Both the position numbers and the translations under genes were made by a program. The notes below the pieces were generated by a model that had not been told where the DNA came from, did no database searches, and saw only the letters and a list, made by a program, of their open reading frames with translations. Of a DNA stretch of 64,000 nt, positions 25,159 to 35,262 are shown piece after piece. Position 1 is the first letter of the stretch, and every line of letters begins with the position of its first letter. The stretch is from assembly GCA_003216795.1 (NCBI GenBank), contig QCIH01000001.1, forward strand, positions 1 through 64,000. The letters run 5' to 3'. This DNA comes from Prochlorococcus sp. AG-402-K16 (lineage in GTDB: Bacteria > Cyanobacteriota > Cyanobacteriia > PCC-6307 > Cyanobiaceae).

Positions 25159-26580
25159 ATGCTTTCGTCACAAATCAAATCTAATGAAATCGTTTTTGGT
25201 AGTTGCAATAAAGATTTATTAGAAGAAATTATTTTCTACGGCATTGGACTTGGTGCTGATTTTGTAGAAATATTTATAGAGAATACTGACAACTCAAGCG
25301 TTCTAGCTGAAGAAGATTTTATTACAAGTGTAAGTCCATCATTTGGAAGGGGTGCAGGCATTAGAATTTTCAAGGGGGAAAAGGATGGATTTGTAAGTAC
25401 AAATGATTTAACAAAGCATGGCTTGATGAGATCGGTATCTCAGGCTATTGAGATGTTAGACATAACAGACAACAAAATAGAAGTATTTAACGGTTTAAAT
25501 AAACATAGGGACTATAGTTTACCAAAGAAAAAATGGATTAATGAAGTCCCATCTATTCATGAGATAAGTGAAAAACTACTAGTCAGCACAAAGTCTTTAA
25601 AAAAAAATAATAAAATAATAACTAGAAAAGGAAGTTACTCAAGAAATCTTCAGGAAGTTATTATAGCCTCCAGTGACGGAACATATGTCTCAGATATTAG
25701 ATTGCATCAAACAGTTGGACTCAACGTAATTGCAAGTGATGCCCAATATAGATCTAGTGGAAGTAGAAGATTTGGATCGTCAGGAATGCCTAATGAATTC
25801 AGATTATGGGATCACGAAAAAGCAGCTAATGATGTATATGAAAGTTCAATGAACATGTTGTATGCAGATTATGTTGATGCAGGACAAATGCCTGTTGTAT
25901 TGGCTAATAAATTTGGTGGCGTTATATTCCATGAAGCCTGCGGTCATTTACTTGAAACTACCCAAATAGAGAGAGGAACAACACCATTTGAGAATAAATT
26001 GAATGAAAAAATTGCACATGAATCTGTAACAGCAATAGATGAAGGGATATCAGAAGGATCTTTCGGTTCATTATCAGTAGATGATGAAGGTATGGAACCC
26101 GAAAAATCAGTTCTTATAAAAGATGGAATTTTAAAAAAATTCATATCCGACAGGGCAGGTGAATTAAGAACTGGCCATAAAAGAACAGGAAGTGGAAGAA
26201 GACAAAATTATTCTTTTGCTGCAGCTTCAAGAATGAGAAATACTTATATAGCTAAAGGTGAACACTCGAAAGAGGATTTAATAAATAGTATTAGTGAAGG
26301 TCTTTACTGCAAATCAATGGGTGGTGGAAGTGTAGGTGCTACAGGACAATTTAATTTTGCAGTAGAAGAAGGATATCTCATTAAAAATGGAAAATTAACT
26401 AGTCCAGTAAAGGGAGCAACATTGATCGGTGAGGCTAAAGAAGTTATGCCAAAAATATCAATGTGCGGAAATGATCTCGAATTGGCTCCTGGATTCTGTG
26501 GATCCATTAGTGGAAGTGTCAACGTAACTGTTGGCCAACCTCATATTAAGGTTGATTCAATCACTGTAGGCGGAAGATAG
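25159..26580 (+). CDS. tldD: TldD, metalloprotease subunit
   Basis: TldD with TldE forms a heterodimeric zinc protease that trims extended peptides in its chamber, known from microcin B17 maturation and CcdA degradation. The zinc motif HEACGH lies at about residue 258 (GGVIFHEACGHLLE), and the C-terminal part contains the GGGSVGATGQFNFAV segment. Length 473 aa. The partner gene starts three bases later. No peptide precursor was recognised nearby. Confidence 0.95.
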   Translation: MLSSQIKSNEIVFGSCNKDLLEEIIFYGIGLGADFVEIFIENTDNSSVLAEEDFITSVSPSFGRGAGIRIFKGEKDGFVSTNDLTKHGLMRSVSQAIEMLDITDNKIEVFNGLNKHRDYSLPKKKWINEVPSIHEISEKLLVSTKSLKKNNKIITRKGSYSRNLQEVIIASSDGTYVSDIRLHQTVGLNVIASDAQYRSSGSRRFGSSGMPNEFRLWDHEKAANDVYESSMNMLYADYVDAGQMPVVLANKFGGVIFHEACGHLLETTQIERGTTPFENKLNEKIAHESVTAIDEGISEGSFGSLSVDDEGMEPEKSVLIKDGILKKFISDRAGELRTGHKRTGSGRRQNYSFAAASRMRNTYIAKGEHSKEDLINSISEGLYCKSMGGGSVGATGQFNFAVEEGYLIKNGKLTSPVKGATLIGEAKEVMPKISMCGNDLELAPGFCGSISGSVNVTVGQPHIKVDSITVGGR

Positions 26581-26583
26581 GAT

Positions 26584-27936
26584 ATGAATTCAAGAGAAAT
26601 TACAACTCAAATCTCCAAAGCTGCAGATTTCCTAAATCTTAAAAAATGGGATTACGGAGCAAGCTTTTCTAACGATTATTCTGTGCAAGTTGATAAAGGA
26701 GAGGCTAAACAACTTAAGGCATCACAAAAGCAAATTTTAACTATAAGAGTTTGGAATCAATCTAATCTAGTTGGTATTACTACAACAAGTGATATTAGTG
26801 AATCTGGTATTAAAAAGGCTCTTAAGCAAGCAAATATAGCTTCTGATTTCGGCAATAAGAATGAAACTACAGAATTTTCACCATTAGCGAAGGATCCTAT
26901 TAAAGTCAAGGAAGTTAAAAAAAGAAATCCTGTTGGAATAAAAAAATTACTTACACTTTTAAGAGGAGCGGAAGTAAAACTAATAGAAAGCCATGAATCC
27001 ATAAAATCTGTTCCATATAATGGTTTATCTGAGAGTTTCTTTGAGAGAATTTATGCAAATAGTGAGGGTGCCTTTCGGAGTTATTCCAAAAGTCAAGCAG
27101 CACTATATTTATATGCAAGAGCATTAGAGAAAAATAAGAAGCCTCGTAGTTCAGGTTCCGTAAAACTTGGATATGGAGCTGATGATATAGATATTGAGTC
27201 GTGTATTAAAGAGGCTTCAAATAAAACAATTTCTCATTTAAATTATTCATCTATTAAAACTGATAAATATTTGATATGTTTTTCCCCAGAGTCTTTTTTA
27301 ACTATCATTAACGCCTTTAGCTCAATGTTTAATGCTAGAAGCATCATAGATGGAGTGAGCTTATCTAATAAGAATTCAATCGGAGAACAACTATCTACAG
27401 AAGCACTTAATATTTATGATGATGGCCTTCATGAAAAGAATATTTCATCATCACCATTTGATGGAGAAGGAACCCCAACCAAAAGACTATGTCTAATTAA
27501 CAGAGGGAGAATTGAAAATTTTATACATTCTGAATCAACTGCAAGAATATTTAAAACAACTCCCACTGGCCACGCTGGACTAGGATCAAAAGTCTCAGTA
27601 TCTCCTGATTGGATGGTAGTTGAAAAATCAGAAGAAAAATTTGATCTAAAAACATCACTAGATCACTCTACTTATGAAGGAGAATTTGTTTATATAGAAG
27701 AGTTAAATGCAATCCATGCAGGTGTCAGAGCAAGTCAAGGTTCATTTTCTCTTCCATTTGATGGATGGCTCTACAAGAACGGTAAAAAAATTTCAATAGA
27801 ATCTGCCACAGTAGCAGGGGATATCAAATATCTTTTGAAAAATATAGTAAATATTGAATCAAGCCAAGAGGTGACAACAAGTGGTATTTCTCCACATATA
27901 TGGGTAGATGAATTATCAATAACTGGTGACGCGTGA
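26584..27936 (+). CDS. tldE: TldE/PmbA, non-catalytic partner of TldD
   Basis: Homologous to TldD but without the HExxxH zinc motif, as expected for the partner. Conserved stretches are SEGAFRSYSKSQAALYLYARA and RASQGSFSLPFDGWLYKNGKK. Length 450 aa. Follows tldD by three bases and overlaps the fmt start by four (GTGA). Confidence 0.94.
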   Translation: MNSREITTQISKAADFLNLKKWDYGASFSNDYSVQVDKGEAKQLKASQKQILTIRVWNQSNLVGITTTSDISESGIKKALKQANIASDFGNKNETTEFSPLAKDPIKVKEVKKRNPVGIKKLLTLLRGAEVKLIESHESIKSVPYNGLSESFFERIYANSEGAFRSYSKSQAALYLYARALEKNKKPRSSGSVKLGYGADDIDIESCIKEASNKTISHLNYSSIKTDKYLICFSPESFLTIINAFSSMFNARSIIDGVSLSNKNSIGEQLSTEALNIYDDGLHEKNISSSPFDGEGTPTKRLCLINRGRIENFIHSESTARIFKTTPTGHAGLGSKVSVSPDWMVVEKSEEKFDLKTSLDHSTYEGEFVYIEELNAIHAGVRASQGSFSLPFDGWLYKNGKKISIESATVAGDIKYLLKNIVNIESSQEVTTSGISPHIWVDELSITGDA

Positions 27937-28919
27937 GAATTATATTCTGGGGAACACCTGAATATTCAATTCCTAGTCTTGATATTTTAATTAAATCTAA
28001 GCACGAGGTAATTGCAGTAGTTAGCCAACCGGATAAGAAGAGATCTAGGGGAAATAAATTAATAGCCTCACCTGTAAAAAGCATTGCTGAGCAAGAATCT
28101 ATAAAAATTTATACTCCAGAAAAAATCAGGGGCAATATAGATTTTATAAATGAACTTAAATCACTTTCGTGTGATTTATTTATTGTTATAGCTTACGGGA
28201 AAATTTTACCCAAAGAGATATTGGAAATCCCAAAATTTGGTTGTTGGAACGCACATGCTTCATTACTACCAAGATGGCGTGGTGCCGCCCCAATTCAATG
28301 GTCCCTAATAAGAGGCGATGAATTTACTGGTGTAGGAATAATGAAAATGAATGAGGGACTAGATACTGGCGACATATTGTTGGAAGAAAAAATTAAAATT
28401 AATAATAACGATAATTTAAATACACTATCGGTAAAACTTAGTATTTTATCGGCAAAATTATTTTTAAATGCTACATCTATAATCGAAGAAAATATTAATA
28501 AAAATACTAATCCTCAATTAATAAAACAAAATACCCTTGGAAGAGAAATTACTTACGCAAGAATGATTGAAAAATTAGACTTTAAAGTTGATTGGGGTAA
28601 TGAGGCAATTAAAATTTCTCAAAAAATAAAAGGATTATACCCACGAACAAATACATATTTTAGAGGTAAGAACCTTAAAATACTTAAAATCAAGGTTTTG
28701 ACGAGTGATGTAATTAAAAATGGAAAATACCTTTTCATGAGCAATTATTCAAGACCAGGTATTATTCTTGCTGTAATAGAAAATGAAGGAATAATAATTT
28801 CAACAAAAACTGATCCGATTATTTTGTTAGAAGCAAAACTTGAAGGCAAAAACATTTCTAGCAAAAAGCAATTGATTCAACAGTTAAAGCCATCAGCAGG
28901 TGAATATCTCTCAGATTAA
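27933..28919 (+). CDS. fmt: Methionyl-tRNA formyltransferase
   Basis: Formylates initiator Met-tRNA from 10-formyl-THF. The formyl-transferase signature is seen in HASLLPRWRGAAPIQW and in GLDTGDIL; the N-terminus MRIIFWGTPEYSIPSLD is typical. Length 328 aa is normal. GTG start at 27933 overlaps the tldE stop by four bases, indicating coupling. The initiator tRNA is at 51.7 kb. Confidence 0.96.
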   Translation: MRIIFWGTPEYSIPSLDILIKSKHEVIAVVSQPDKKRSRGNKLIASPVKSIAEQESIKIYTPEKIRGNIDFINELKSLSCDLFIVIAYGKILPKEILEIPKFGCWNAHASLLPRWRGAAPIQWSLIRGDEFTGVGIMKMNEGLDTGDILLEEKIKINNNDNLNTLSVKLSILSAKLFLNATSIIEENINKNTNPQLIKQNTLGREITYARMIEKLDFKVDWGNEAIKISQKIKGLYPRTNTYFRGKNLKILKIKVLTSDVIKNGKYLFMSNYSRPGIILAVIENEGIIISTKTDPIILLEAKLEGKNISSKKQLIQQLKPSAGEYLSD

Positions 28920-29626
28920 GTTTTAGATTCTTTTTTAGAGAATCCCCAAATGAAAGCAAAAAGAATCAAAAAATAAAAATAATAGTCCGGAAGAATAGAT
29001 TCTTTAATTAACGTATTTAGTAAAAGTTTAATCCCAACTATTAAAATTGCTACGTAACCGGCTTTTTCTAATCTAGAAAATATATCCAGAAGTTTTAGAA
29101 AAATCCCCGATGTAAATCTTAAGGCTAAGACTCCAATCACTGCTCCAAATATAATTAATATGTATTGATCACTTATAGCTACTGCAGTAGTGATACTGTC
29201 TATGGAAAAAGCAAAATCAGTAATTGAAAGAAGCGCTACAACCCTTAAAAACCTAAAATTATTTTTATTATTATCTGTCCCATTTTCAGCGTTTACTATA
29301 TCTGAATTTAAAAAAACATTAGAGAAGAATAAATAAATTAAATAAAAACCAGCAAAAACTCTAATGAGAATAAACTTTAGAAGAACATTAGATAATATGA
29401 TTAGAATAATTCTAAATAATAAAGATATTGTTATACCAATATTTAAGGCTCTTGACCTTAATTCTGAACTATCGAGGGATTTAGTAAGAGAAGCTAGTGC
29501 TACAGCATTGTCTGCAGATAATAATAATTCTAGAGCAATTAATATTGGTAAAAGTGTAAAGATTTCGTACCAACTGTCTACTTGATCTAGTGTGGGTATA
29601 AAAGAATTTATTGCGGCTGAATCCAT
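28916..29626 (-). CDS. TerC-family membrane protein
   Basis: Seven or so membrane helices with the TerC acidic motifs (LELLLSADNAVALASL and ITDFAFSIDSITTAVAIS). Plant and cyanobacterial TerC proteins affect thylakoid biogenesis; other members export metals or support metalation. ATG at 29626 is preferred over the TTG just before it, giving 236 aa. Convergent with fmt, with overlapping stops. Confidence 0.88.
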   Translation of the reverse strand: MDSAAINSFIPTLDQVDSWYEIFTLLPILIALELLLSADNAVALASLTKSLDSSELRSRALNIGITISLLFRIILIILSNVLLKFILIRVFAGFYLIYLFFSNVFLNSDIVNAENGTDNNKNNFRFLRVVALLSITDFAFSIDSITTAVAISDQYILIIFGAVIGVLALRFTSGIFLKLLDIFSRLEKAGYVAILIVGIKLLLNTLIKESILPDYYFYFLILFAFIWGFSKKESKT

Positions 29627-29700
29627 CAAATATTATTCACAATCAGTATAAAATCTAATATAATGTATCGGATATTTGTAATCAAGATTGATAGTTATAA

Positions 29701-32700
29701 ATGAGTCTAAATACTTTAGTTGATTATATTTCGAACTCACAAATTACTTCTGAATTAATAAAAAGAATTTCAAAAAATAATGAATTAAATATTGTTGGTT
29801 CAAGTAGATATGCAAAATCAATAATAGTAAATAGCATCGCAAAAAAAGAGAAAAAAAATATATTATTAATTTGTCCTAATGTAGAAATTGCCTACAAGTG
29901 GATTGGTTATTTTGAAAGTATAAATGATAAAGCAGTTTTATATTATCCTCCAACAGAACATCTACCATACTCATCAATTAATAAATCCAAAGAGATTGAA
30001 TTTAGTCAGCTTACTGTTTTATCCAAATTAATAAAAAAAGAGAAAAATGAACTTAATATTGTTATATCAACTGAGAGATCACTACAACCTCATCTAATAA
30101 ATAAAAACCTATTAATTGAAAACAAGTTAGATTTGCAAAAAGGAGTTCAAATCGAGATTAAACAATTAGCAAATAAACTTACTTTGCTGGGCTATACAAA
30201 GGATAATGTAACTTCAACTGAAGGATTCTGGAGTAGGAGAGGGGAAATTATAGATATTTATCCTGTTAATAATGAGTTTCCTATAAGATTAGAATTTTTT
30301 GATAATATCATTGAGAAAATAAGAGAATATGATCCCCATACACAGAAAACATTAGAAAGTATAAATAATATTGAAATAATACAGGCTGGATTTGATTTGC
30401 TAATAAAAGATAAGTTAAATAATTTATCCAAGAACAATCTTTTTAATTCAGAAGATATAAATAAAAATAATCTTGATCGTTATTTAGGAATAATTGAAGA
30501 AAAACCCTCAAACATAATAGATTTTATAACTAGGGAAACAATTCTTGTAATTGATGAATTAGAAGATTGTAAAAAATTTGCAAATAATTGGTATCTAGAT
30601 TCAGAAAGTAATTTTGATAATTGTTCGTATGAATTAAATGAGAACCTTAAAAATAATGACATTAATTTAGAGGCCAAACCTAATTTGCATTTAAGGTTTG
30701 ACGAAATATTAAAATCACTAGGAAATTTTAATTTAATAAAATTTTATGAATTTGAATCTAAAATCAATATCGATAATAGATTTTTGTTAAACGATAAAAG
30801 AATAAATTCATACTCTAAAAATATAGGGAAATTATCCAATGATATAAGTAAAAATATAAAAAATAATGAAAAAGTCTGGATATTATCTGCACAACCATTG
30901 AGAACAAGGACTTTACTTTTTGAGCACGAATGTAATGCAAACTTCTTAAACAACCCTAATGATATTGATGAAGCAAATAAGTCAATTAATAATTCAACTC
31001 CTCTAATTTTAAAAAATAAGAACAATTACGAAATCGAGGGGTTTTATCTTCCGATATGGAAAGTTGTCCTGATAACAGATAAAGAATTATTTTCACAACA
31101 ATCTCTTTTTAATAATGTATTCATAAGAAGAAAAAAAAGAAGTGTCAATTCAAATATAAATGTAAATAAGATTAGTCCCGGTGATTTTATAGTTCATAAA
31201 AATCATGGAATAGGAAAATTTTTAAAAATAGAAAAAATAAATATAACTGGAGATTCAAGAGATTATTTAGTCATTCAGTATCAAGATGGAAAGATAAGTG
31301 TTGCCGCTGATCAACTTGGTAGTGTTAACAGATATAGATCAAGCGGAAAAATAAAGCCGAAAATAAATAAATTAGGAGGGACAGAATGGGAAAAAATAAA
31401 AGAAAAAAATAAGAAACAAATCAAAAAAGTTGCTGTCGATATTTTAAAACTTTATGCAAAGAGAGAAAAATTAAAGGGTTACATTTACCCAGAAGATGGT
31501 CCTTGGCAAGATGAATTAGAGGAATCATTCCCTTATCAACCAACACCTGACCAAATTACTGCTGTAGAAGAAATAAAATCTGATATGGAAAGCGATAAGC
31601 CAATGGACAGGCTAGTTTGTGGAGATGTAGGATTCGGCAAAACAGAAGTAGCTGTTCGGGCTATTTTTAAGGCTATTACCTCAGGCAAACAGGTAATATT
31701 ACTAGCACCTACAACAATCCTAGCTCAGCAACATTGGAGGACAATAAGTAATAGATTTTCACCTTACCCAATAAAAGTATCATTACTCAATAGATTCAAA
31801 ACTGTTAATGAAAGAAAGAAAATCTATGCAGGTTTGAAAAATAACAAAATTGATTTAGTTGTAGCAACGCACCAAATTTTAGGAAAAGAAATAGAAATTA
31901 AAAACTTAGGGCTACTAGTTATTGATGAAGAACAAAGATTTGGAGTAAGGCAAAAGGAGAAAATAAAAAAAATCAAAACCAACATAGACGTTTTAACTCT
32001 CTCGGCAACTCCAATTCCAAGAACTCTTTATATGAGCTTATCTGGACTAAGACAAATGAGCTTACTAAACACTCCGCCACCATCAAGGAGATCAATAAAA
32101 ACATATTTATCTGAAATAGATATGGATGTTATAAGAACTGCAATTAATCAAGAACTTGATAGGGGAGGTCAAATTTTTTATGTTCTTCCAAGAATTTCTG
32201 ATATAGATCAAGCTGTAAACAAATTAAATAATATGTTTCCCCTCTTAAAATTTATTGTTGCTCATGGGCAAATGAACGAAACTGAGCTTGAAAATGCAAT
32301 GATTGCTTTTAATAATGGAGAAGTAGATTTAATGATATGCACAACGATAATTGAAAGTGGATTAGACATCCCTAAAGTAAATACAATCATTATTGAAGAT
32401 TCTCACAAATTTGGCCTTTCACAACTTTATCAACTTAGAGGAAGAGTAGGTAGAAGCGGTGTACAAGCACATGCTTGGTTATTTTATCCAAATACAAATA
32501 AAATTAATGACGCTGCAAAACAAAGATTGAAAGCGATAAAAGACTTTTCAGAACTAGGTAGTGGATACCAACTTGCAATGAAAGATATGGAAATAAGAGG
32601 TGTTGGTAGTTTACTAGGAGAAGAACAAAGTGGAAAGGTTAATGCTATTGGATATGATTTATATATAGAAATGCTCCATGAGGCTATTTCAGAAATCAGC

Positions 32701-33210
32701 GGGCAAGAAATACCTGAAGTTAACGACACTCAAATTGATCTACCAATAAATGCATTTATACCTGCAACATGGATATTAAACAGAGAAGAGAAGCTTGAAG
32801 CTTACAAATCTGTTACTGAATGTTCAAATAATGATGAATTAACTGAATTAGCTACAGACTGGGTTAATAGATATGGAAACTTACCCAAACCTGTTGAGTC
32901 CTTAATTATGATAATGAGACTAAAATTACTAGCTAAAAAATGTGGTTTTAATAAGATCAAGCTCAAAAAGCCAAACATTTTGATAGAGACAAAATTAAAA
33001 AATTCTACTTTTAGAATTCTGAAAAATTCTTTGGCAAGTAGTGTTCAAAATAAATTTAATTTTAATGAAGGCCAACCATTTTCAATCATCACTATAAGGG
33101 GCTTAGGTGCAACTGAAATTGAAAATCAAATTGATCAACTAATGTTGTGGTTCGGGTCTTTTGAAAGAGAAATAAAGAATTTCGATAAAGAACTTATTAA
33201 AAGAGATTAA
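29701..33210 (+). CDS. mfd: Transcription-repair coupling factor
   Basis: Mfd removes RNA polymerase stalled at lesions and recruits UvrA. Order of parts: UvrB-homologous N-terminus, RNA-polymerase-interaction domain (about 495-560, PGDFIVHKNHGIGKF), helicase domain with Walker A GDVGFGKTE and DEAD-type DEEQ (LLVIDEEQRFGVRQKE), the RGRVGRSG motif VI, and the C-terminal TRCF domain. At 1169 aa it is full length. Single-gene unit. Confidence 0.97.
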   Translation: MSLNTLVDYISNSQITSELIKRISKNNELNIVGSSRYAKSIIVNSIAKKEKKNILLICPNVEIAYKWIGYFESINDKAVLYYPPTEHLPYSSINKSKEIEFSQLTVLSKLIKKEKNELNIVISTERSLQPHLINKNLLIENKLDLQKGVQIEIKQLANKLTLLGYTKDNVTSTEGFWSRRGEIIDIYPVNNEFPIRLEFFDNIIEKIREYDPHTQKTLESINNIEIIQAGFDLLIKDKLNNLSKNNLFNSEDINKNNLDRYLGIIEEKPSNIIDFITRETILVIDELEDCKKFANNWYLDSESNFDNCSYELNENLKNNDINLEAKPNLHLRFDEILKSLGNFNLIKFYEFESKINIDNRFLLNDKRINSYSKNIGKLSNDISKNIKNNEKVWILSAQPLRTRTLLFEHECNANFLNNPNDIDEANKSINNSTPLILKNKNNYEIEGFYLPIWKVVLITDKELFSQQSLFNNVFIRRKKRSVNSNINVNKISPGDFIVHKNHGIGKFLKIEKINITGDSRDYLVIQYQDGKISVAADQLGSVNRYRSSGKIKPKINKLGGTEWEKIKEKNKKQIKKVAVDILKLYAKREKLKGYIYPEDGPWQDELEESFPYQPTPDQITAVEEIKSDMESDKPMDRLVCGDVGFGKTEVAVRAIFKAITSGKQVILLAPTTILAQQHWRTISNRFSPYPIKVSLLNRFKTVNERKKIYAGLKNNKIDLVVATHQILGKEIEIKNLGLLVIDEEQRFGVRQKEKIKKIKTNIDVLTLSATPIPRTLYMSLSGLRQMSLLNTPPPSRRSIKTYLSEIDMDVIRTAINQELDRGGQIFYVLPRISDIDQAVNKLNNMFPLLKFIVAHGQMNETELENAMIAFNNGEVDLMICTTIIESGLDIPKVNTIIIEDSHKFGLSQLYQLRGRVGRSGVQAHAWLFYPNTNKINDAAKQRLKAIKDFSELGSGYQLAMKDMEIRGVGSLLGEEQSGKVNAIGYDLYIEMLHEAISEISGQEIPEVNDTQIDLPINAFIPATWILNREEKLEAYKSVTECSNNDELTELATDWVNRYGNLPKPVESLIMIMRLKLLAKKCGFNKIKLKKPNILIETKLKNSTFRILKNSLASSVQNKFNFNEGQPFSIITIRGLGATEIENQIDQLMLWFGSFEREIKNFDKELIKRD

Positions 33211-33282
33211 ATTATTAAATAATTATTTAAAATCCGCGAATCAGTTTGATTTCGGTTAGGTTTATAAAAATTTATTTATTTT

Positions 33283-33444
33283 ATGGGTGAATATATAGAC
33301 GTCGGAATCCAAACTTCGATTTTACCCTTAACAATTATTCTTTCATCAATTGTATTAGGCATATTTGCATTATTTGGAGAAGAAACAGAAAATGATGATG
33401 ATGATTCTGATTCAGGAAGTGGTGGCTTAATGCAACCTATTTGA
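33283..33444 (+). CDS. 53-aa membrane peptide with acidic tail
   Basis: Begins MGEYIDVGIQTSILPLTIIL, has one membrane helix (residues ~12-31), and ends in an Asp/Ser/Gly-rich tail containing seven acidic residues in ten. Unknown function. The layout resembles small thylakoid peptides. Convergent with the next gene, two bases between stops. Confidence 0.55.
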   Translation: MGEYIDVGIQTSILPLTIILSSIVLGIFALFGEETENDDDDSDSGSGGLMQPI

Positions 33445-33446
33445 AA

Positions 33447-33815
33447 TTATTTATAAACAACTTGTTTTGACTTTCTCTTAGAGACTTTAAATAACCTATT
33501 AAATGAACCTATCATTAAAATAAGAGCAGTAAAAGAAGATACAAAAATAAAAAGCACCAAAAATATCTCATACAGATAAGAAAAGAGATCAATTAATAAT
33601 AAAAAAGATTTATTTAATGTTGAAGGTAGATTTTGTAACAGCAAATTTTTATTAGGAATTAAATAATTTATATAAACTAATAAAACACTCAAAATAAACA
33701 AAAAGAAAGATTCAGTAAATAGTCTTCTTTTAGATTTTCTTCTTAAATTTAATTTTTTTTTAAAAATATATTTATCAGGTTTAATATTCAAATTTGGGAT
33801 GTTTAAATCTGCCAT
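33447..33815 (-). CDS. Two-helix membrane protein, unknown
   Basis: 122 residues: an N-terminal basic part (KKKLNLRRKSKRRLF), then two membrane helices (about 34-50 and 78-105) and a basic tail. The charge pattern puts both ends in the cytoplasm. No family recognised. Confidence 0.5.
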   Translation of the reverse strand: MADLNIPNLNIKPDKYIFKKKLNLRRKSKRRLFTESFFLFILSVLLVYINYLIPNKNLLLQNLPSTLNKSFLLLIDLFSYLYEIFLVLFIFVSSFTALILMIGSFNRLFKVSKRKSKQVVYK

Positions 33816-33903
33816 AAATCAAAGCTCAAAGACAAAATTTGAATAACTCTGAAAAGAAATTAACCTATAGTATCGTGTTTGTATTTAAGGTGCTAATTGC
33901 TCT

Positions 33904-34494
33904 TTATTCAGGATTTGTTAGTTCTTTTTTTTCTATATTTTCAAAAGGACTATAAAAATAAATAAAAGAAGAAGAGATGAGAATTAAAGAGCAAATTGCA
34001 AAAAACGGTGGAATAAAGAAATTGAAAAATTTAACTTTATTATTTAACCAAAATTTTAAATTTTTTGGAATTTTATTAGGTATATCTCTTTTTTTTATTT
34101 TTACTTTTGGCGATTCATTTAACTGATCAAAACAATTTATTGTATCTGAAAGCAATGAATTACCAATCTTTATATCTAAAGGCTTTACATTTGCTTTAGA
34201 GCTCTTTAGAACAATATTGTGTATGTGGAGATTATCGGCTTTTATATCGATTAATTTAGACTCATATATTGGAATTTCGTTTTTGATTAAAAGATTTGAA
34301 TAAATATAAAAAGCATCCATAATAGGCCCTAAATGTTCAATTTTGCCTTCAATAAGTGGTTTATCAACTATGGTTAATTTCCATTGAGAAATTATAGATA
34401 TTTGATCTTTATTTTCATTATTGGAATAATCTGGCAATCCGATTATTTCAAGACTTACTGAAGATTGATGAAATGACAATTTATTTTGCATCAT
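33904..34494 (-). CDS. DUF4335 protein
   Basis: 196 residues with an N-terminal soluble domain (strands around SVSLEIIGLPDYS and SQWKLTIVDKPLIEGK) matching DUF4335, a basic linker, and one C-terminal membrane helix (FFIPPFFAICSLILISSSFIYFY). In cyanobacteria this family typically lies next to DUF3038, as here (one base between genes), implying a joint role that is not known. Confidence 0.75.
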   Translation of the reverse strand: MMQNKLSFHQSSVSLEIIGLPDYSNNENKDQISIISQWKLTIVDKPLIEGKIEHLGPIMDAFYIYSNLLIKNEIPIYESKLIDIKADNLHIHNIVLKSSKANVKPLDIKIGNSLLSDTINCFDQLNESPKVKIKKRDIPNKIPKNLKFWLNNKVKFFNFFIPPFFAICSLILISSSFIYFYSPFENIEKKELTNPE

Positions 34495-34495
34495 A

Positions 34496-35020
34496 TTAAA
34501 AATCGTATAAAAAATTCTTCAACTTTTGATAACCCTGATTTGAAATACAAAAAGATAAAGTAAGCAAAGATTTTATTATAATCTCACCATTTTCAGTTTG
34601 ATTTAAAAGCTTTTTCACTCTTATACTATCTACATTAAATCTCTCTTTAATCAACTCAATAAATCTCTTATTAAAATCATTCCAAATATTTGAATTCTCT
34701 TTAATATCTTCTTTAGATTTCAGTATTTCTCTTATATAAGGATATAAATATTTGGACATTTCAACGGTGATTATAATTAAGGCATCGAATTCGTTTACTT
34801 TAATATTGTTGTTAACATAAGATTTTCTCAATGGATTATTATTCCTTAATTTCCAAATAGTAATTTTATTTGGCAGAACATCATTTAAATCAAGTCTATT
34901 TGATAAAGCGTAAAGGGATTGAATACCATTTAAATCAATAGTTTCTAGGATTATTAATAATAAATCAAGCTTCTCTATAGATTGTCTTGATACCTGATTT
35001 CCCTTAGTTAAATCTTTAAT
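34496..35020 (-). CDS. DUF3038 protein with a non-canonical start
   Basis: The domain reads SRQSIEKLDLLLIILETIDLNG, then LPNKITIWKLRNNNPLR and a helical remainder, typical of DUF3038. Homology begins well upstream of the first conventional start in this frame (TTG at 34831), and the frame is open from 35029. No ATG, GTG or TTG exists between 34832 and 35029. The only near-cognate candidate giving a full domain is ATT at 35020 (174 aa). A TATAAT box lies about 20 bases upstream on the same strand. Precedes DUF4335 by one base. Confidence 0.65.
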   Translation of the reverse strand: MKDLTKGNQVSRQSIEKLDLLLIILETIDLNGIQSLYALSNRLDLNDVLPNKITIWKLRNNNPLRKSYVNNNIKVNEFDALIIITVEMSKYLYPYIREILKSKEDIKENSNIWNDFNKRFIELIKERFNVDSIRVKKLLNQTENGEIIIKSLLTLSFCISNQGYQKLKNFLYDF

Positions 35021-35059
35021 TGTTCTCGATTAAAATATAGGAGAATTATAACAGAATTA

Positions 35060-35257
35060 TTAATCCATCTTATGAAATAAAAATGAATATAACTTATCTA
35101 GTTCTTCAATAGTTAGCATTCCATAACTCCATAATAATATTGGTAATGGAGTGTTATTTTTTATAGATAATTTTATACCAAGTTCAATTGTAGATTCTTC
35201 TAAACCTAATACATTAAATAAATAAATTATCATTTCTCTAGATAAATAATTATTCAT
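35060..35257 (-). CDS. DUF2949 protein
   Basis: 65 residues beginning MNNYLSREMIIYLFNVLGL, with the family pattern LPILLWSYGMLTIEELDKLY near the C-terminus. A small, soluble cyanobacterial protein of unknown role. Five bases downstream of the UbiH-like stop on the same strand, so probably co-transcribed with it. Confidence 0.75.
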   Translation of the reverse strand: MNNYLSREMIIYLFNVLGLEESTIELGIKLSIKNNTPLPILLWSYGMLTIEELDKLYSFLFHKMD

Positions 35258-35262
35258 GAATT

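Noticed and set aside
26304-26522. Antisense open frames inside tldD, mfd, chlH, carB and others
   Set aside because: They are shadows of strongly conserved genes and have no independent start signals or family matches.
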